Shown here in pieces: positions 22,250-31,993 of a stretch of DNA of 64,000 bases. The first letter of the stretch is position 1, and the number at the start of each line of letters is the position of its first letter. Origin of the DNA: Parastagonospora avenae f. sp. tritici 18332-5. Its lineage: Eukaryota > Ascomycota > Dothideomycetes > Pleosporales > Phaeosphaeriaceae. The stretch is from the NCBI GenBank assembly GCA_022559985.1, contig JAFJTR010000008.1, forward strand, positions 248,001-312,000, in the 5' to 3' direction. The notes under the pieces were generated by a model, which saw only the letters and a list, made by a program, of their open reading frames with translations, searched no databases and was not told the origin of the DNA. The position numbers and the translations under genes are program-made.

Positions 22250-23142
22250 GATGCTGATTTGGAGAGTGAGCGACTATCACTCTGATCTGCGCAGGCCCGA
22301 GTTGTGTTTGTGCAACCGTGGTAGTGTTGGGCAGTGATTGCACGTGTTACAGAGTTGGTCGCTGTTTCCAATTGACCCGGCGTTTGGCGTTTGGTTTGCC
22401 GAAGCGAGCCCAAGTCGCGACCACTTCATGCACTTGCACCCACTTGCACCCACTTGCACCCAGCCACCACTGACCGCCGCCTTGCCCATCTACTTTCCGT
22501 ACCTAGAAATGCATTCACTCATCAACGAAGGCATGTAGCCAGTGTGATAACTCACAATTGTGCCTCGCCGTCCGCACAGCTCACGGGACCATGATCACAA
22601 GGTCGGCAAGAGGCGCGCTCCCAGCAGGCGAAGGTACCGACTCAACTGCCTGCCGCGGATGAATTTCCCAGAGACATAAGATGAATTACGGATAGAGACG
22701 AACGCCAGAGAGTAAACAGCTATCGTGAAGTATAAGGGTCAAACCAAAGTTGACCAGTTACATCAGTTCTTTCATATTAGCCCTTCATATGTCTTCTTTA
22801 GTAGCATCATTTCTCTATTCCAACTATCTCTGCTTTGCATTGGTCTTTACAATTCAGTACATCGATGCTCGTCATCTATGAACGAATGGCTCGAAATAGT
22901 TACATGAAAGCATTGTTCATCTCTTTCACTTCCGAAAGCCTCCTTCACCCGAACAATGAGACTCCGGCGGTCTATTTTCGAGAGTACAATAGAACAAAGA
23001 AGCGAATATCAATATCTTTGAAGCATGTGTGTTTGCTCGTTGGCAACCGTGTCTTTTCAAAACACCTCACTGTCTTCAATTTCCAGCTTGTTGACAATCA
23101 AACCAACTTCCCCATTATCGATACCATATTAAGAATTTCACA
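22250..23142. other. Divergent interval MSO1 / USP-A with a 10-bp tandem repeat
   Basis: About 890 bp between divergent starts. Three exact copies of CACTTGCACC lie at 22431-22460, 180 bp from the MSO1 ATG. From about 22700 to 23142 the sequence is AT-rich and probably holds the USP-A promoter and leader. A 142-codon ORF overlapping the USP-A start is in another frame and is not protein-like. Confidence 0.5.
22431..22460. repeat. Tandem decamer, three exact copies of CACTTGCACC
   Basis: Three perfect adjacent copies in the MSO1 promoter-proximal region. It could be a transcription factor array or a slippage product; nothing in the sequence decides between these. Confidence 0.9.
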
Positions 23143-24714
23143 ATGCCTCCGCGACAAAGTCATGCCCAGCGAAATCACATCGCCACTGCCAATCGAATCT
23201 CCAAAGCATACAAATGGGATGTCAATCGTCAAAACCCAAGGCCTCGAGGTCTGTCAAATCTAGGCAATGATTGCTATCGCAACGCCACTTTGCAGACGCT
23301 TCTCCACCTGCCTCGCTTCGTCAACTGGATACAGGAGCATCGCGAGCGTGGTGCGCATTGGGATTGCCGACTTGACGATCCCAACATGGACCAACCAGGT
23401 AAAGACAGAGTGTCTAGGCAGATGGAACCCCACGGCACTAGTTGTGTACCGTGTATTCTGAAGACTTTATTCCAACAGTACTGGGGTCCTTATCGAATGA
23501 ACCAAAGTGGGAACGGCGAGCCACGCATCTTTGAACGAAATGATCCAGCGCTGGTTGGCCTTCATAACTTAGCTGATCGATGGTTCTCCTTTGATCCTCC
23601 AGATTGGCCAGCCGACTTGAAAAGCATGGGAAAAGAAATGAAAATGACTCGGTCTCAGAAAGACGAAGCAACGAAGAACGCGAGGAATCGAAGCTCGGGT
23701 GCTCAACATGATGCAGAAGAATTCAAACTACTCATCATGAACGGAGTGGAGACCAGTTTCGATCAGTGGTAAGATCTACCCCCATGGACTCTTAAGCGTC
23801 TCAACAATGATGTACTAACGAAATCTAGGGATCAATCGCATGGAGCTCGCCGCAGGACGCAGTACGATTCTCTCTTCACCACATCACGCAACGAGTACCA
23901 CACATGCCTGACCTGTAATGAAAGAACTTTGATCATGGCGCGTCCAGAACAAAGTCTCCGTGTAGATCCTCTCCGAGCAAAAGGCGACACCGTTGAAGCC
24001 GCTATCCGTCGCTGTATGGCCACTACCCTCAACGGTGTTACGAGATCTACATGTCCAAACGAATGCCCAGAAGCAAACATTACCGTCGAATTCCTCATCG
24101 ATGCCGCGCCCGAGTATCTCTGCGTCGTTCTGCAAATCATCGGCTACGATGCAGTGTCAGGGGAGTTCAACAAGAACAGAAACCCCATCCAAGTCCCCGA
24201 CATCCTCGATCTCACAGAGTACATGGACCACGAATCCGACAACCCTCTCCCCGTGCGCTATCGGCTTTCTTCAGCGATTTATCACACTGGGGATTCTCTC
24301 TTGTCGGGCCACTACGGCGCAGGCGTGACTTCAGGCCGCGGGCAGCGCGCGAGGTTTCAAAAGTCTTCGTACAAAGCCAAACCCGCTTCTGGGTTGGGAA
24401 CGGCACCGAATACATCGGAACGAGCTGATAATCTCCAGTTCTTCTGCAACGACACCGAAATCACGGACTGGAATGCATCTGCTACTGTGCAGAACAAACT
24501 CACCATCAACCCAGTTGACTTCTCGGACGAGATGGACACGACAAGTACATGGGATCCGTATACCTTGTGGTATGTTAGGGAGCCGCGAGATGCTCCTGCG
24601 AGGGTGGTAGCTGTGGCACCGGTGGAGGAAGAAGACGAGGCAGATACGATTGGCGGGAGGCTTAGGGCGAGGAAGAGGAAGAGGAAGAGGGCGGAAAGTA
24701 GGGATGGTCTGTAG
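23143..24714 (+). CDS. USP-family ubiquitin hydrolase, catalytic residues present (USP-A)
   Basis: Peptidase family C19 deubiquitinase. Two exons, 23143-23768 and 23829-24714, 60-nt intron, 503 residues. The Cys box is GLSNLGNDCYRNATLQ (Cys44; the usual GNTCYxN, so T is replaced by D). The second box is SSGAQHDAEEF (185-194; the family's QxDAxEF). The His box is LSGHYGAGV (His370), followed by a third-residue candidate in FFCNDTEIT (416-417). A zinc-ribbon pair, HTCLTC (about 235) and STCPNEC (about 284), sits in the fingers region. The C-terminus is acidic, then strongly basic (RLRARKRKRKRAE), a possible nuclear signal. An inactive paralogue follows 532 bp downstream on the same strand. It should be active by motif, although it is divergent from common USPs and its substrate is unknown. 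Confidence 0.85.
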
Positions 24715-25246
24715 GATTGTGTGTTGGGGTAGAGAGAGGGGTGGTGGAGGGTGTTGTAGCCTCCTCGCTGGCTTGAGAAGTTTGGAGTAATGGTCATTAG
24801 CGTACATGTCATATCTTGTTCACAGTATTTGAAAACTCCTTCTTGGCCAGTTCATGAACTTCTATATTCAGACTTATCGCAGCTTAGTCACTGATTCCAA
24901 TACCATGATCTACTAGTCTGTCGTCATCAAAGCATATAGACTCAAGGACTCGGAAAAGCAATGCATGTAGCATCTTGCGTTCATATCTTCACAATGTCAT
25001 TGTCCATTGTCTTTCCCCTTTCACATTAACCAGCTGGAGACAATGCAACAAAGGGCTCCGAAAATATTGCAGAAAGAAGTGATTAAGTGCAATGGGGCTC
25101 TCTCGAAGACCCATCTCTTTGTCGTCAATATGCCAAAGACTTGTGAGCATTGTATATCAGAGTCCACCTTCTTCGAAGCCATGCCCATTAATTCGTCTCA
25201 AGTCCACCTACTATTATCAAACTTTGTAATTTCCTTGTAAAATATC
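24715..25246. other. Interval between the two USP paralogues
   Basis: 532 bp, AT-rich in its second half, presumably the USP-A terminator and USP-B promoter. I see no third paralogue fragment and no repeat. Confidence 0.45.
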
Positions 25247-27268
25247 ATGTCTCCCCGTGCATCCCGCGTGTCCCGCAACGCGACCTTCGCCCTGAAAACA
25301 CCCCTCCAAATCGAACGTGATCACTATGTTCGTCTCCCCCTTCCCTACTCACCCCCATCTAACATATCCCAGGGCTTCAAAATCAGTTCCCAATGGCAGC
25401 CCCAAGACAATCGCCCAAACCTCGAGCCCCGAGACATCCAACTGGCGCCTGGATCAAACGCATACTACCAGCACGTCGTGCACCACGCACTCATGCACAC
25501 GCCCATCTTCGTACAGTGGATACAAAGCCACAACCAGCCCGCCAACCCCATCCATGTATCTGCAACATGCATAATGTGCGCGTACAAGTCGCTCGTATGG
25601 GACTACTGGCCCTGGCAAGGCCAGGGCGGACATCTTCATAAGCTCATCGCCGCGAACCACGCGGGACTCTCATTCATCGACACGCAGGCGATTCTCGCGA
25701 AGCCGCTGGCATATGCGCATGGTCGTCCTGAGGATGCGGGCATATTCTACGACTGGGTGACGGATCAGATGGAGTATACTATCCCCGCGCCACTCCCGGC
25801 GGATCAGAGATATAAGCTGCATTGGAACAACGAGTTCAAGGCGATATTCCAGATGGATATGAGCGATACAGCGGTATGCCAGAATCGGATAGGCGCAAGG
25901 ACATGTTGGAACATAGCCATTACGCCTGCGGCGCCGGTGCGGTCGATTGAGGTTGATTTCGACCCGCGGGCCCAGACGCTTGAGGAAATATTGGAGTATT
26001 ATTTCAACGACTGGCAGAATATGAATATCTTCTGTACGAAGTGCGGTGTCAACGGTCCTCATACGGTGCGAAGCACGATCAGGGCGGCGCCGCAGGTGTT
26101 GAGGATTAGGGTTAATATTGTGGGCCAAGCGGCGAATGGAACGTCGATCAAGTACCTGAATGGGTGGACTGTCCCTGCGGACCTCACTTTGACAGGCAAC
26201 CAGGAAATTGACGAGCTGCCTTTGGTGTACGCATTGAGTAGTTCGATTGCGCATGGGGAAGATCGTCCGAACCATTATGGTGCCGAAGTGGGCGAAGTCG
26301 AAGCCATAGTACCTGTCGGGGGTGATGAAGTGGACCCTGCTCTTAGAGACATTGAGCTCGGTCCTGAAGGAGAAGATGAACCCATGGCAGAAGACGAAGA
26401 CGAAGACGAAGACGAAGATCCCAACGATCAGTACAACGATTTGTTTAACGTTCCTGAGCGAGTAGATTCAGTTATGGCAGAGGACGAGCCACACCCGGTG
26501 ATCCCCACGGCCTCTCAGGAAGAGGAAGAGGAAATCGACGAGGAGGAAGAAGCAGCAGCGCCTCCAAGGGACTACGGAGTTCCGCACCTAGTTCCTCGAG
26601 ACTTTATTGCCGGTGGCTTTGCCCAGAAAATCCCTGTACGAGGCGAAGATGACAATTTCAACGGCTTGGTTCCAGTTACTAACGAGGAGTTCCTTGAAGA
26701 GTTGGGTCCGTCTATGGATATGGACATGGATGATCTGCCAGATCACACCGACACTGAAGGCGAGGATGATGATGAAGAAGAACTCGAATACGAGCTCGAA
26801 GAGCTAGAACAGCTGAATGGAAGCGACGGATCCGCGAGCCCACCACAAGAGGACAGTAACGACGCCAGCAACGACGAAGGCGGCGACATCCTTGATGACT
26901 TCGTCGTCGACGTTGTCAACAACATCGAAGATATCGAGTATATCGCCGATGAAGATGTCATCGAAGCTCCCCACTACCTCCACGACGACATGTACGATAC
27001 CGACGAAGAACCCGTCGTGCCCAACTCGCACTATATCCTCAACGTCCGCGGGCCAGGAGATAACAAATACCACATCTCCAAGGCTCACCACAATCACCTC
27101 GACCCCAACGCGTTCCCCCTCGCGACTCTGTCCGACAACCCGCAGCGTCCATGGCATATGCCTTGCCACAACCCGCGAGGATACCAGGTGGTGACCCTGA
27201 CGTATACGAGGAAGCCTCTAGAGGGGAAGTGGAGGAAGATGGAGCAGAATATCCCGGCGTTCATCTGA
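25247..27268 (+). CDS. Catalytically dead USP paralogue with acidic insertion (USP-B)
   Basis: A single exon of 673 residues. It aligns by eye to USP-A: MHTPIFVQWIQSH (83-95) matches LHLPRFVNWIQEH, ATCIMCAYKSL (106-115) matches TSCVPCILKTL, IFCTKCG (261-267) matches STCPNEC, and NHYGAEV (342-348) matches the His box SGHYGAGV. The catalytic Cys is absent: the equivalent of GNDCY is GSNAY (Ala72). The QHDAEEF box has become LHWNNEF. Between the His box and the last strands (HYILNVRGPGDNKYHISK, then LTYTRKP) lies an insert of about 260 residues very rich in Asp and Glu, including an exact run of GAAGAC repeats near 26393-26420. The fold is probably kept without hydrolase activity, suggesting a ubiquitin-binding or regulatory role. 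That role is inference. Confidence 0.75.
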   Translation: MSPRASRVSRNATFALKTPLQIERDHYVRLPLPYSPPSNISQGFKISSQWQPQDNRPNLEPRDIQLAPGSNAYYQHVVHHALMHTPIFVQWIQSHNQPANPIHVSATCIMCAYKSLVWDYWPWQGQGGHLHKLIAANHAGLSFIDTQAILAKPLAYAHGRPEDAGIFYDWVTDQMEYTIPAPLPADQRYKLHWNNEFKAIFQMDMSDTAVCQNRIGARTCWNIAITPAAPVRSIEVDFDPRAQTLEEILEYYFNDWQNMNIFCTKCGVNGPHTVRSTIRAAPQVLRIRVNIVGQAANGTSIKYLNGWTVPADLTLTGNQEIDELPLVYALSSSIAHGEDRPNHYGAEVGEVEAIVPVGGDEVDPALRDIELGPEGEDEPMAEDEDEDEDEDPNDQYNDLFNVPERVDSVMAEDEPHPVIPTASQEEEEEIDEEEEAAAPPRDYGVPHLVPRDFIAGGFAQKIPVRGEDDNFNGLVPVTNEEFLEELGPSMDMDMDDLPDHTDTEGEDDDEEELEYELEELEQLNGSDGSASPPQEDSNDASNDEGGDILDDFVVDVVNNIEDIEYIADEDVIEAPHYLHDDMYDTDEEPVVPNSHYILNVRGPGDNKYHISKAHHNHLDPNAFPLATLSDNPQRPWHMPCHNPRGYQVVTLTYTRKPLEGKWRKMEQNIPAFI

Positions 27269-27385
27269 GCGCGTGTACGTGTTGTAATATAGTTGTTGAT
27301 TTGTTGTAGTACTTCGTTTGAGTAGGCTTCGGAGCGTTTGTAATCATAATTAGATTTAAAGCTTCTTGTCTAATGCGTCTTTTTT
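27269..27385. other. 3' regions between USP-B and NCE101 (convergent)
   Basis: 117 bp of AT-rich sequence separate the two stops and hold both 3' ends. There is a T8 run near 27380. Confidence 0.4.
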
Positions 27386-27595
27386 TTATGCGAGACTCCA
27401 TCTCCGCTTGAGGACGTCCATGCTCTGTGCTGTGCTCCGACCTTTCTCCTTCTCTTCGCGGTTTATGCGTGTGACGGCAGCGGCGAGACCGATTGATATG
27501 GCAAAGATGGGATCGAGGCTCCTAGGTCTACATTAGAAAAGGCAGGCTTTATGCGGCAAAAAGACATACTTGGATATTATGTACTGGTAAGACAT
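27386..27595 (-). CDS. NCE101: Non-classical export protein 1 family (NCE101), 53 residues
   Basis: A tiny two-exon gene: 27595-27570 and 27521-27386 (minus), with a 48-nt intron (GTATGT...CTAG). The product starts MSYQYIISKSLDPIFAISIG, carries a single membrane segment (about 11-26), then TRINREEKEKGRST and an end in VLKRRWSLA. Length (53) and the DPIFA...INREEKEKGR pattern fit the NCE101 family, first linked in yeast to export of leaderless proteins. The membrane location is likely; the molecular role is poorly known. It was found only by splicing, because neither exon is a notable ORF on its own. Confidence 0.85.
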
Positions 27596-28187
27596 GGCTG
27601 TGAAAAGTATGGAGGATTTTCTCGTGCTCTTATACACGACGAGCGTTAATCGCAGCGAATTGGTGTAATTTGTGCGACAGAAGATTCTCCCTTAGGCTAT
27701 TGATGCAGAGAAACGCTTGTAACGAGTGGTATGCGCGAATGTTATCGAAGTCGCGATAAACTTCATCGAACGTGGAGCTTGTGATCGGCATCCCGCACCT
27801 GCATTTGAATGGTCCGTGCGCGCGCAACGGCGTGGAGCTTACCCCACGCATTTGGGCGCGTGGATTGCTCATTAAGATGCTATCGGGCGGCATATCTTGC
27901 ACGGATCACTTCTGAGAGAAGAGTGGGACATCATGCATCAGCCTCTGTTCCCCATAGGGCCGCATGCATGCAGTCCACGGACGAACGATGTCGTCATCAG
28001 TCTCAGAGGCCGGATGAGCCGCAAGTCACGCGGACGGGTCAGTAGGGACAGCTTTACGCGTGCCTTGGAACGCATCACGATGCGTGGCGAGTCACATGGC
28101 TGTTGGAGCAGTTCTGTAGATTCGAGATAGGATGATACTATGGACGGCAGTAACAGCGGAAGGAAATGATCCAACTTCCTTGGGGAG
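27596..28187. other. Intergenic upstream of NCE101
   Basis: About 590 bp, NCE101 promoter side. Two short ORFs on the minus strand have no recognisable product. Nothing else is supported. Confidence 0.4.
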
Positions 28188-28306
28188 AGCCGCTCTCTCA
28201 TCCGTCTTGTCCAGCGCAGGCACCTTATCAGCCTTAGGTGCCATGTACCAGGAGCCAACCTTGGTCTTCCTGGTAGCCTGCACTGAGTGCAGAGAGAGCG
28301 GCTACC
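28188..28306. other. Nested inverted-repeat element, candidate structured RNA
   Basis: A perfect 12-bp inverted repeat (AGCCGCTCTCTC at 28188-28199, its complement at 28292-28303) encloses three hairpins: 28219-28225/28236-28242 (GGCACCT), 28246-28253/28268-28275 (TACCAGGA), and 28278-28283/28287-28292 (CTGCAC). An alternative perfect 7-bp stem, GGTAGCC 28272-28278 with GGCTACC 28300-28306, cannot coexist with the closing stem. The element lies 149 bp beyond the ATG8 stop. Transcription, and the strand used, cannot be judged from sequence. A 63-codon minus ORF overlaps it but resembles nothing I know. Confidence 0.35.
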
Positions 28307-28454
28307 GCACTGCCTCGTTCATCATAATAACTTCATTCAGCCCAGCCATGATATAGTGTTGTAGCAAATGTCAAGGAAAGCCCACAGAATCCGAGAACGC
28401 CGTAGTCCCTCCGCGCCGTCGATGATCGAGTAAACAAGAGGTGTGTAGAATGGC

Positions 28455-28927
28455 CTAGATCGCCTCGCCGAACGTGTTCTCGCCCGAGTAGCTGCACAGC
28501 TGTTAGCATAGTTCTTGGTTCTCATGAAAGAGGAGTGACGTACGTGATGTAGAGGAAACCATCCTCGTCCTTGTGCTCCTCGTATATCGAGCTCATCAGA
28601 GCGGCAGTCGGCGGCAGGACCTCGTCGACGAAGATGAAGATGGCCTTCTCGGGCGACAGCTTGATGCGCTTGCGGATCACGTAGACGAACTGGCCTACGG
28701 TAAGATCCGCTGGGACGAGGTACTTCTTCTTGTCGATGGTCGCGATGTCTGACTTCTCGACCTTCTCGCAGATAACCTGGGCACTGTTAGCGACTGTGCA
28801 GCCAGACAAGGGAAACCGCTGAAGCAGGCAGACATACGGGAATGCGGTCGTTGTACTTCTGGCGAATGCGCTCAGCCTCGGCCTTGCGCTTCTCGAACGG
28901 GTGCTCGTCCTTGAACTTGGAGCGCAT
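28455..28927 (-). CDS. ATG8: Autophagy ubiquitin-like protein Atg8
   Basis: Ubiquitin-like protein conjugated to phosphatidylethanolamine on the phagophore membrane; essential for autophagosome growth and cargo capture. Three exons (minus): 28927-28838, 28776-28544 and 28491-28455, giving 119 residues. The sequence is nearly invariant among fungi: start [20 protein letters not shown], then [20 protein letters not shown], and an end in [11 protein letters not shown]. Gly116 is the residue exposed when Atg4 removes the last three residues. The last exon is only 37 nt and was placed by the T-Y-SGENTFG junction. Introns fall after DRIP and within FLYIT. Confidence 0.98.
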
Positions 28928-29803
28928 GATGACTGTGGTAGATCTGGTTCTGTGGTTGAGTGTGGTTGCAGTGGGTGCAGAGGTCTGCGAAATGTGCTTG
29001 GTGGTGCGTGGCGGAGAGATATGTAGGAATGAGGGCTGGCGGCGGTGAGAGGGGACCTTAAGAGGCGGGGCGTGCAAGGCAGCACAGCTTGCCAATCACC
29101 AGCTTATGGAGCGCTAGTCGTGACTACCCGCTTCACAACGCCATTCAAACACGCTGCGCACCTGCAAGACACTTCAAGGTCAGGATTTCGTCATGCTGGG
29201 CCCGCCCTTTCATTGTCGCATGGACAAAGTGACTCTTCTTTGATGGCTGTGCCTGCCTCTAGTCACTTGCCCAGCTTCCCATGACCATTCCCTCCAGGCT
29301 GAGTCACCTGCACAGGTACATCAGTACCTATTTCCAGAGGCCTCTGTACATCTTGGGCATCCAAAGAACATATCACCCGTATCTACAGAGCGCGTTTGGA
29401 CACGCGTTGGGCGCGAAGTCCGTTCTTCTAGATACGGTGACTGCTAGCGGCCTGCATATACGTGCACAGCAATGCATGAATCCAGACATGGACACCCTCG
29501 TAGTTGCATCGCGTAGAAGGAGCTTTATTCAATGAACTTATATTCAAGACTATGAAAGTGGGCAACAGATTCGAGATCGCGGCCTTAAGCACTAGTTTGT
29601 CATGTTTGTATCGCCGGAAGCTTCTCGGTACGTACCTGCATGATGATGCGCCCACCGTGGTGTGAGATGGGCCGAACACTTTCTCCACGATAACTTCTCG
29701 CGTCCCAATCCTCACGAGGCGAGATCTCGTCAAGTATATCTCGACCTGTTCTTCACGGCCAGGTTGAAGCTTCCATATCCATCCGGCTTCCCAATCGCCC
29801 AAT
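28928..29803. other. Divergent interval ATG8 / HEM13
   Basis: About 875 bp between divergent starts. A GC-rich patch lies just upstream of ATG8 (29030-29100). A 124-codon minus ORF at 29428-29802 overlaps the HEM13 leader and has no protein-like pattern. No binding site was assigned. Confidence 0.4.
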
Positions 29804-31130
29804 ATGCTGCCGTTTCGAGCATCCTCCCGCGTCGCAAGAGCTATCGAGCTTCCCCACAGCTATGCGCCACGACCGACACTGCGACCAAATACCCTCAGTG
29901 CTAGAGCCATACGAATACCGCGAAGATGCATGTCAGATACGCCTCCTCAGAAGAAGCCAGATCCTCTCGAAGCATGGCGAAATCCCCCTCCGAGCAAATG
30001 GCCGAATAGGATACGGTTGCTTATGCTGCCCTTCATTGGGGCCATAATATACTCTATGGTGCGATTCGAGCTTCACCAGGCCTGTGGAATATCTACTAAA
30101 GCTTCAGCAGTGGACAGATGACTCCATCAAGGCCGAAGCCCCCACAATCGCACAGAAAGACGAGCTCCTTAAGCGTGAGAATGGCGTCTCCGAACAGTCC
30201 CCCATGCGCCTTCGAATGGAGCAATTCATAAAACAGCACCAGAAGCAAATCGTCGCCGAGCTCGAGAAAGTCGACGGCACAAAATTCCAAATCGACACAT
30301 GGCAGCGCCCGGAAGGTGGAGGCGGCATAACCTGCATCCTTCAAGACGGCAACGTCTTTGAAAAAGGTGGCGTCAACACCTCCGTCGTCTACGGCCGCCT
30401 TCCGCGCGCCGCCATCCAAAAGATGCGCGTGAACCACAAAGCCCTCGACCCGGACGTCGACTCGCTGGAATTCTTCGCCGCCGGCCTCTCCATGGTGCTG
30501 CACCCGCATAACCCTAACGCACCCACCGTCCATCTCAACTACCGTTACTTCGAGACCGCCGACGAGCTCGGCAACACCAGCGCGTGGTGGTACGGCGGCG
30601 GCTGCGATCTGACGCCCTCCTACCTCTACGACGAAGACGCGATTCACTTCCACAACACGATGAAGGCGACGTGCGACAAGCATGATAAGGAATACTACCC
30701 GCGCTTCAAGAAGTGGTGTGATGAGTACTTCAACAACAAGCACCGCGGCGAGACGCGTGGCGTCGGAGGCTTGTTCTTCGACGACCTGGATGAGACGGAG
30801 AAGGACCAGGAGCAGCTTTTCTCCTTCGTGCAGGACTGTTTATCTGCGTTCTTGCCGTCGTACTTGCCCATCATCAATCGCAGGAAGGACATGCCGTTTA
30901 CAGAGCAGCAGAAACACTGGCAGCAGATTCGCAGGGGACGCTATGTGGAGTTCAATCTTGTGCATGATCGCGGCACGGCGTTTGGGCTGAATACCCCCGG
31001 TGCGCGGGTTGAGAGCATTCTCATGAGTTTGCCGCTCACGGCAAGGTGGGAGTACATGCACAAGCCGGAGATTGGGAGTCGGGAGGAGAGGCTGTTAGAG
31101 GTGCTGAGGAAGCCGAGGGAGTGGGTGTAG
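29804..31130 (+). CDS. HEM13: Coproporphyrinogen III oxidase, with probable mitochondrial leader
   Basis: Oxygen-dependent decarboxylation of coproporphyrinogen III to protoporphyrinogen IX in haem synthesis. The catalytic part runs from about LQQWTDDSIKAEAPTIAQKD to the stop at 31130 and has the family blocks GGGGITCILQDGNVFEKGGV, VHLNYRYFE, WWYGGGCDLTPSYL, GGLFFDDLD, EFNLVHDRGTAFGL and ESILMSLPLTARWEY. The upstream frame from ATG 29804 encodes an Arg-rich presequence (MLPFRASSRVARAIELPHSY) and a hydrophobic segment (IRLLMLPFIGAIIYSM). It joins in phase through a 43-nt intron (30059-30101), giving 427 residues. That intron is short and its donor (GTGCGA) is imperfect. The alternative is a 348-residue cytosolic form starting at 30084, as in yeast. 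Confidence 0.88.
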
Positions 31131-31993
31131 ATTGTCAGGGCTTTATTGTACATAGTAGGAATCAGATAAAGTGTATGCAACGTTTCTCCATGATGCATGT
31201 AGTATGTTCTCACGTCTATGTCTATGTTGGTCACAGGGCATAGAGAGGATGGTGCTCTGTCAGCAAACTCAACGTCGTGAGCATGTTCCGGCCGCGGTGG
31301 ACGCTGTGATCACAAAGCGTATGTTTATGAGACCGACACGCAGAAATCCCGTGGCGCTCAAGATAATTTTCGGCCGAGGATACCTGCATTGTCCAAAGGT
31401 GTTGTTATCATCAGCTGTGCGCTCTGCAGGATGGTAAACTACAATCCATGGATATCCGTGAAGGGACCCGTAGATCTGTGTCACATGATAACCGGGTTGA
31501 CCGTTCATGTTGATAATGGGTGCGGCGGTGAGCCTCGAGCTCAAGAGCCAGTAAAATTGTGAGAAATTCATGCAAAGGCGACAGATACAAAGGACTCTGG
31601 TTCGAAGCGGGCTCTGGAGCATTGCTGTGCCGGCTGGCACCAAGGTGGTGTGACCTGCTTGAACTTTATCAGTGCAGGGGTATCTGTTGGATTTCAGCAA
31701 GTCTGCATGGGGTGGTCGAGCACAAGATCCCGAAGAGAGTTAAGAGCGCGTTGATTGAAAGCGGCATTATTGCGTACAATGTGCTTGCGCATACAAGATC
31801 GAGATGGGAGTCGCCAGAGTGGAATGCGCAAAAGCCTCTAAATTCTGTACACTGAGGTGTAAATATGACATTGGCCTCTTCGTCCTCTCCATTCTCAGGG
31901 CGCGTTGCACACAGACGGTACCAAGCAAAATGTTGACCCAAGGAAATAAGGTATCGGTGTTGGTTTATGCTGTGATATCTATGATTGAACTCT
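31131..31993. other. Convergent 3' interval HEM13 / COX5
   Basis: About 860 bp between two convergent stop codons, long for 3' regions alone. No ORF here has recognisable motifs; a 168-codon minus ORF overlapping the COX5 end is out of frame with it. Nothing is supported. Confidence 0.4.

Noticed and set aside
28092..28283. 63-codon minus ORF overlapping the hairpin element
   Set aside because: Starts within a palindrome, has no recognisable relatives, and I could not find a convincing spliced extension. Kept only as an alternative explanation for the element.
29428..29802. 124-codon minus ORF upstream of HEM13
   Set aside because: Overlaps the HEM13 leader region on the other strand and reads as random sequence.
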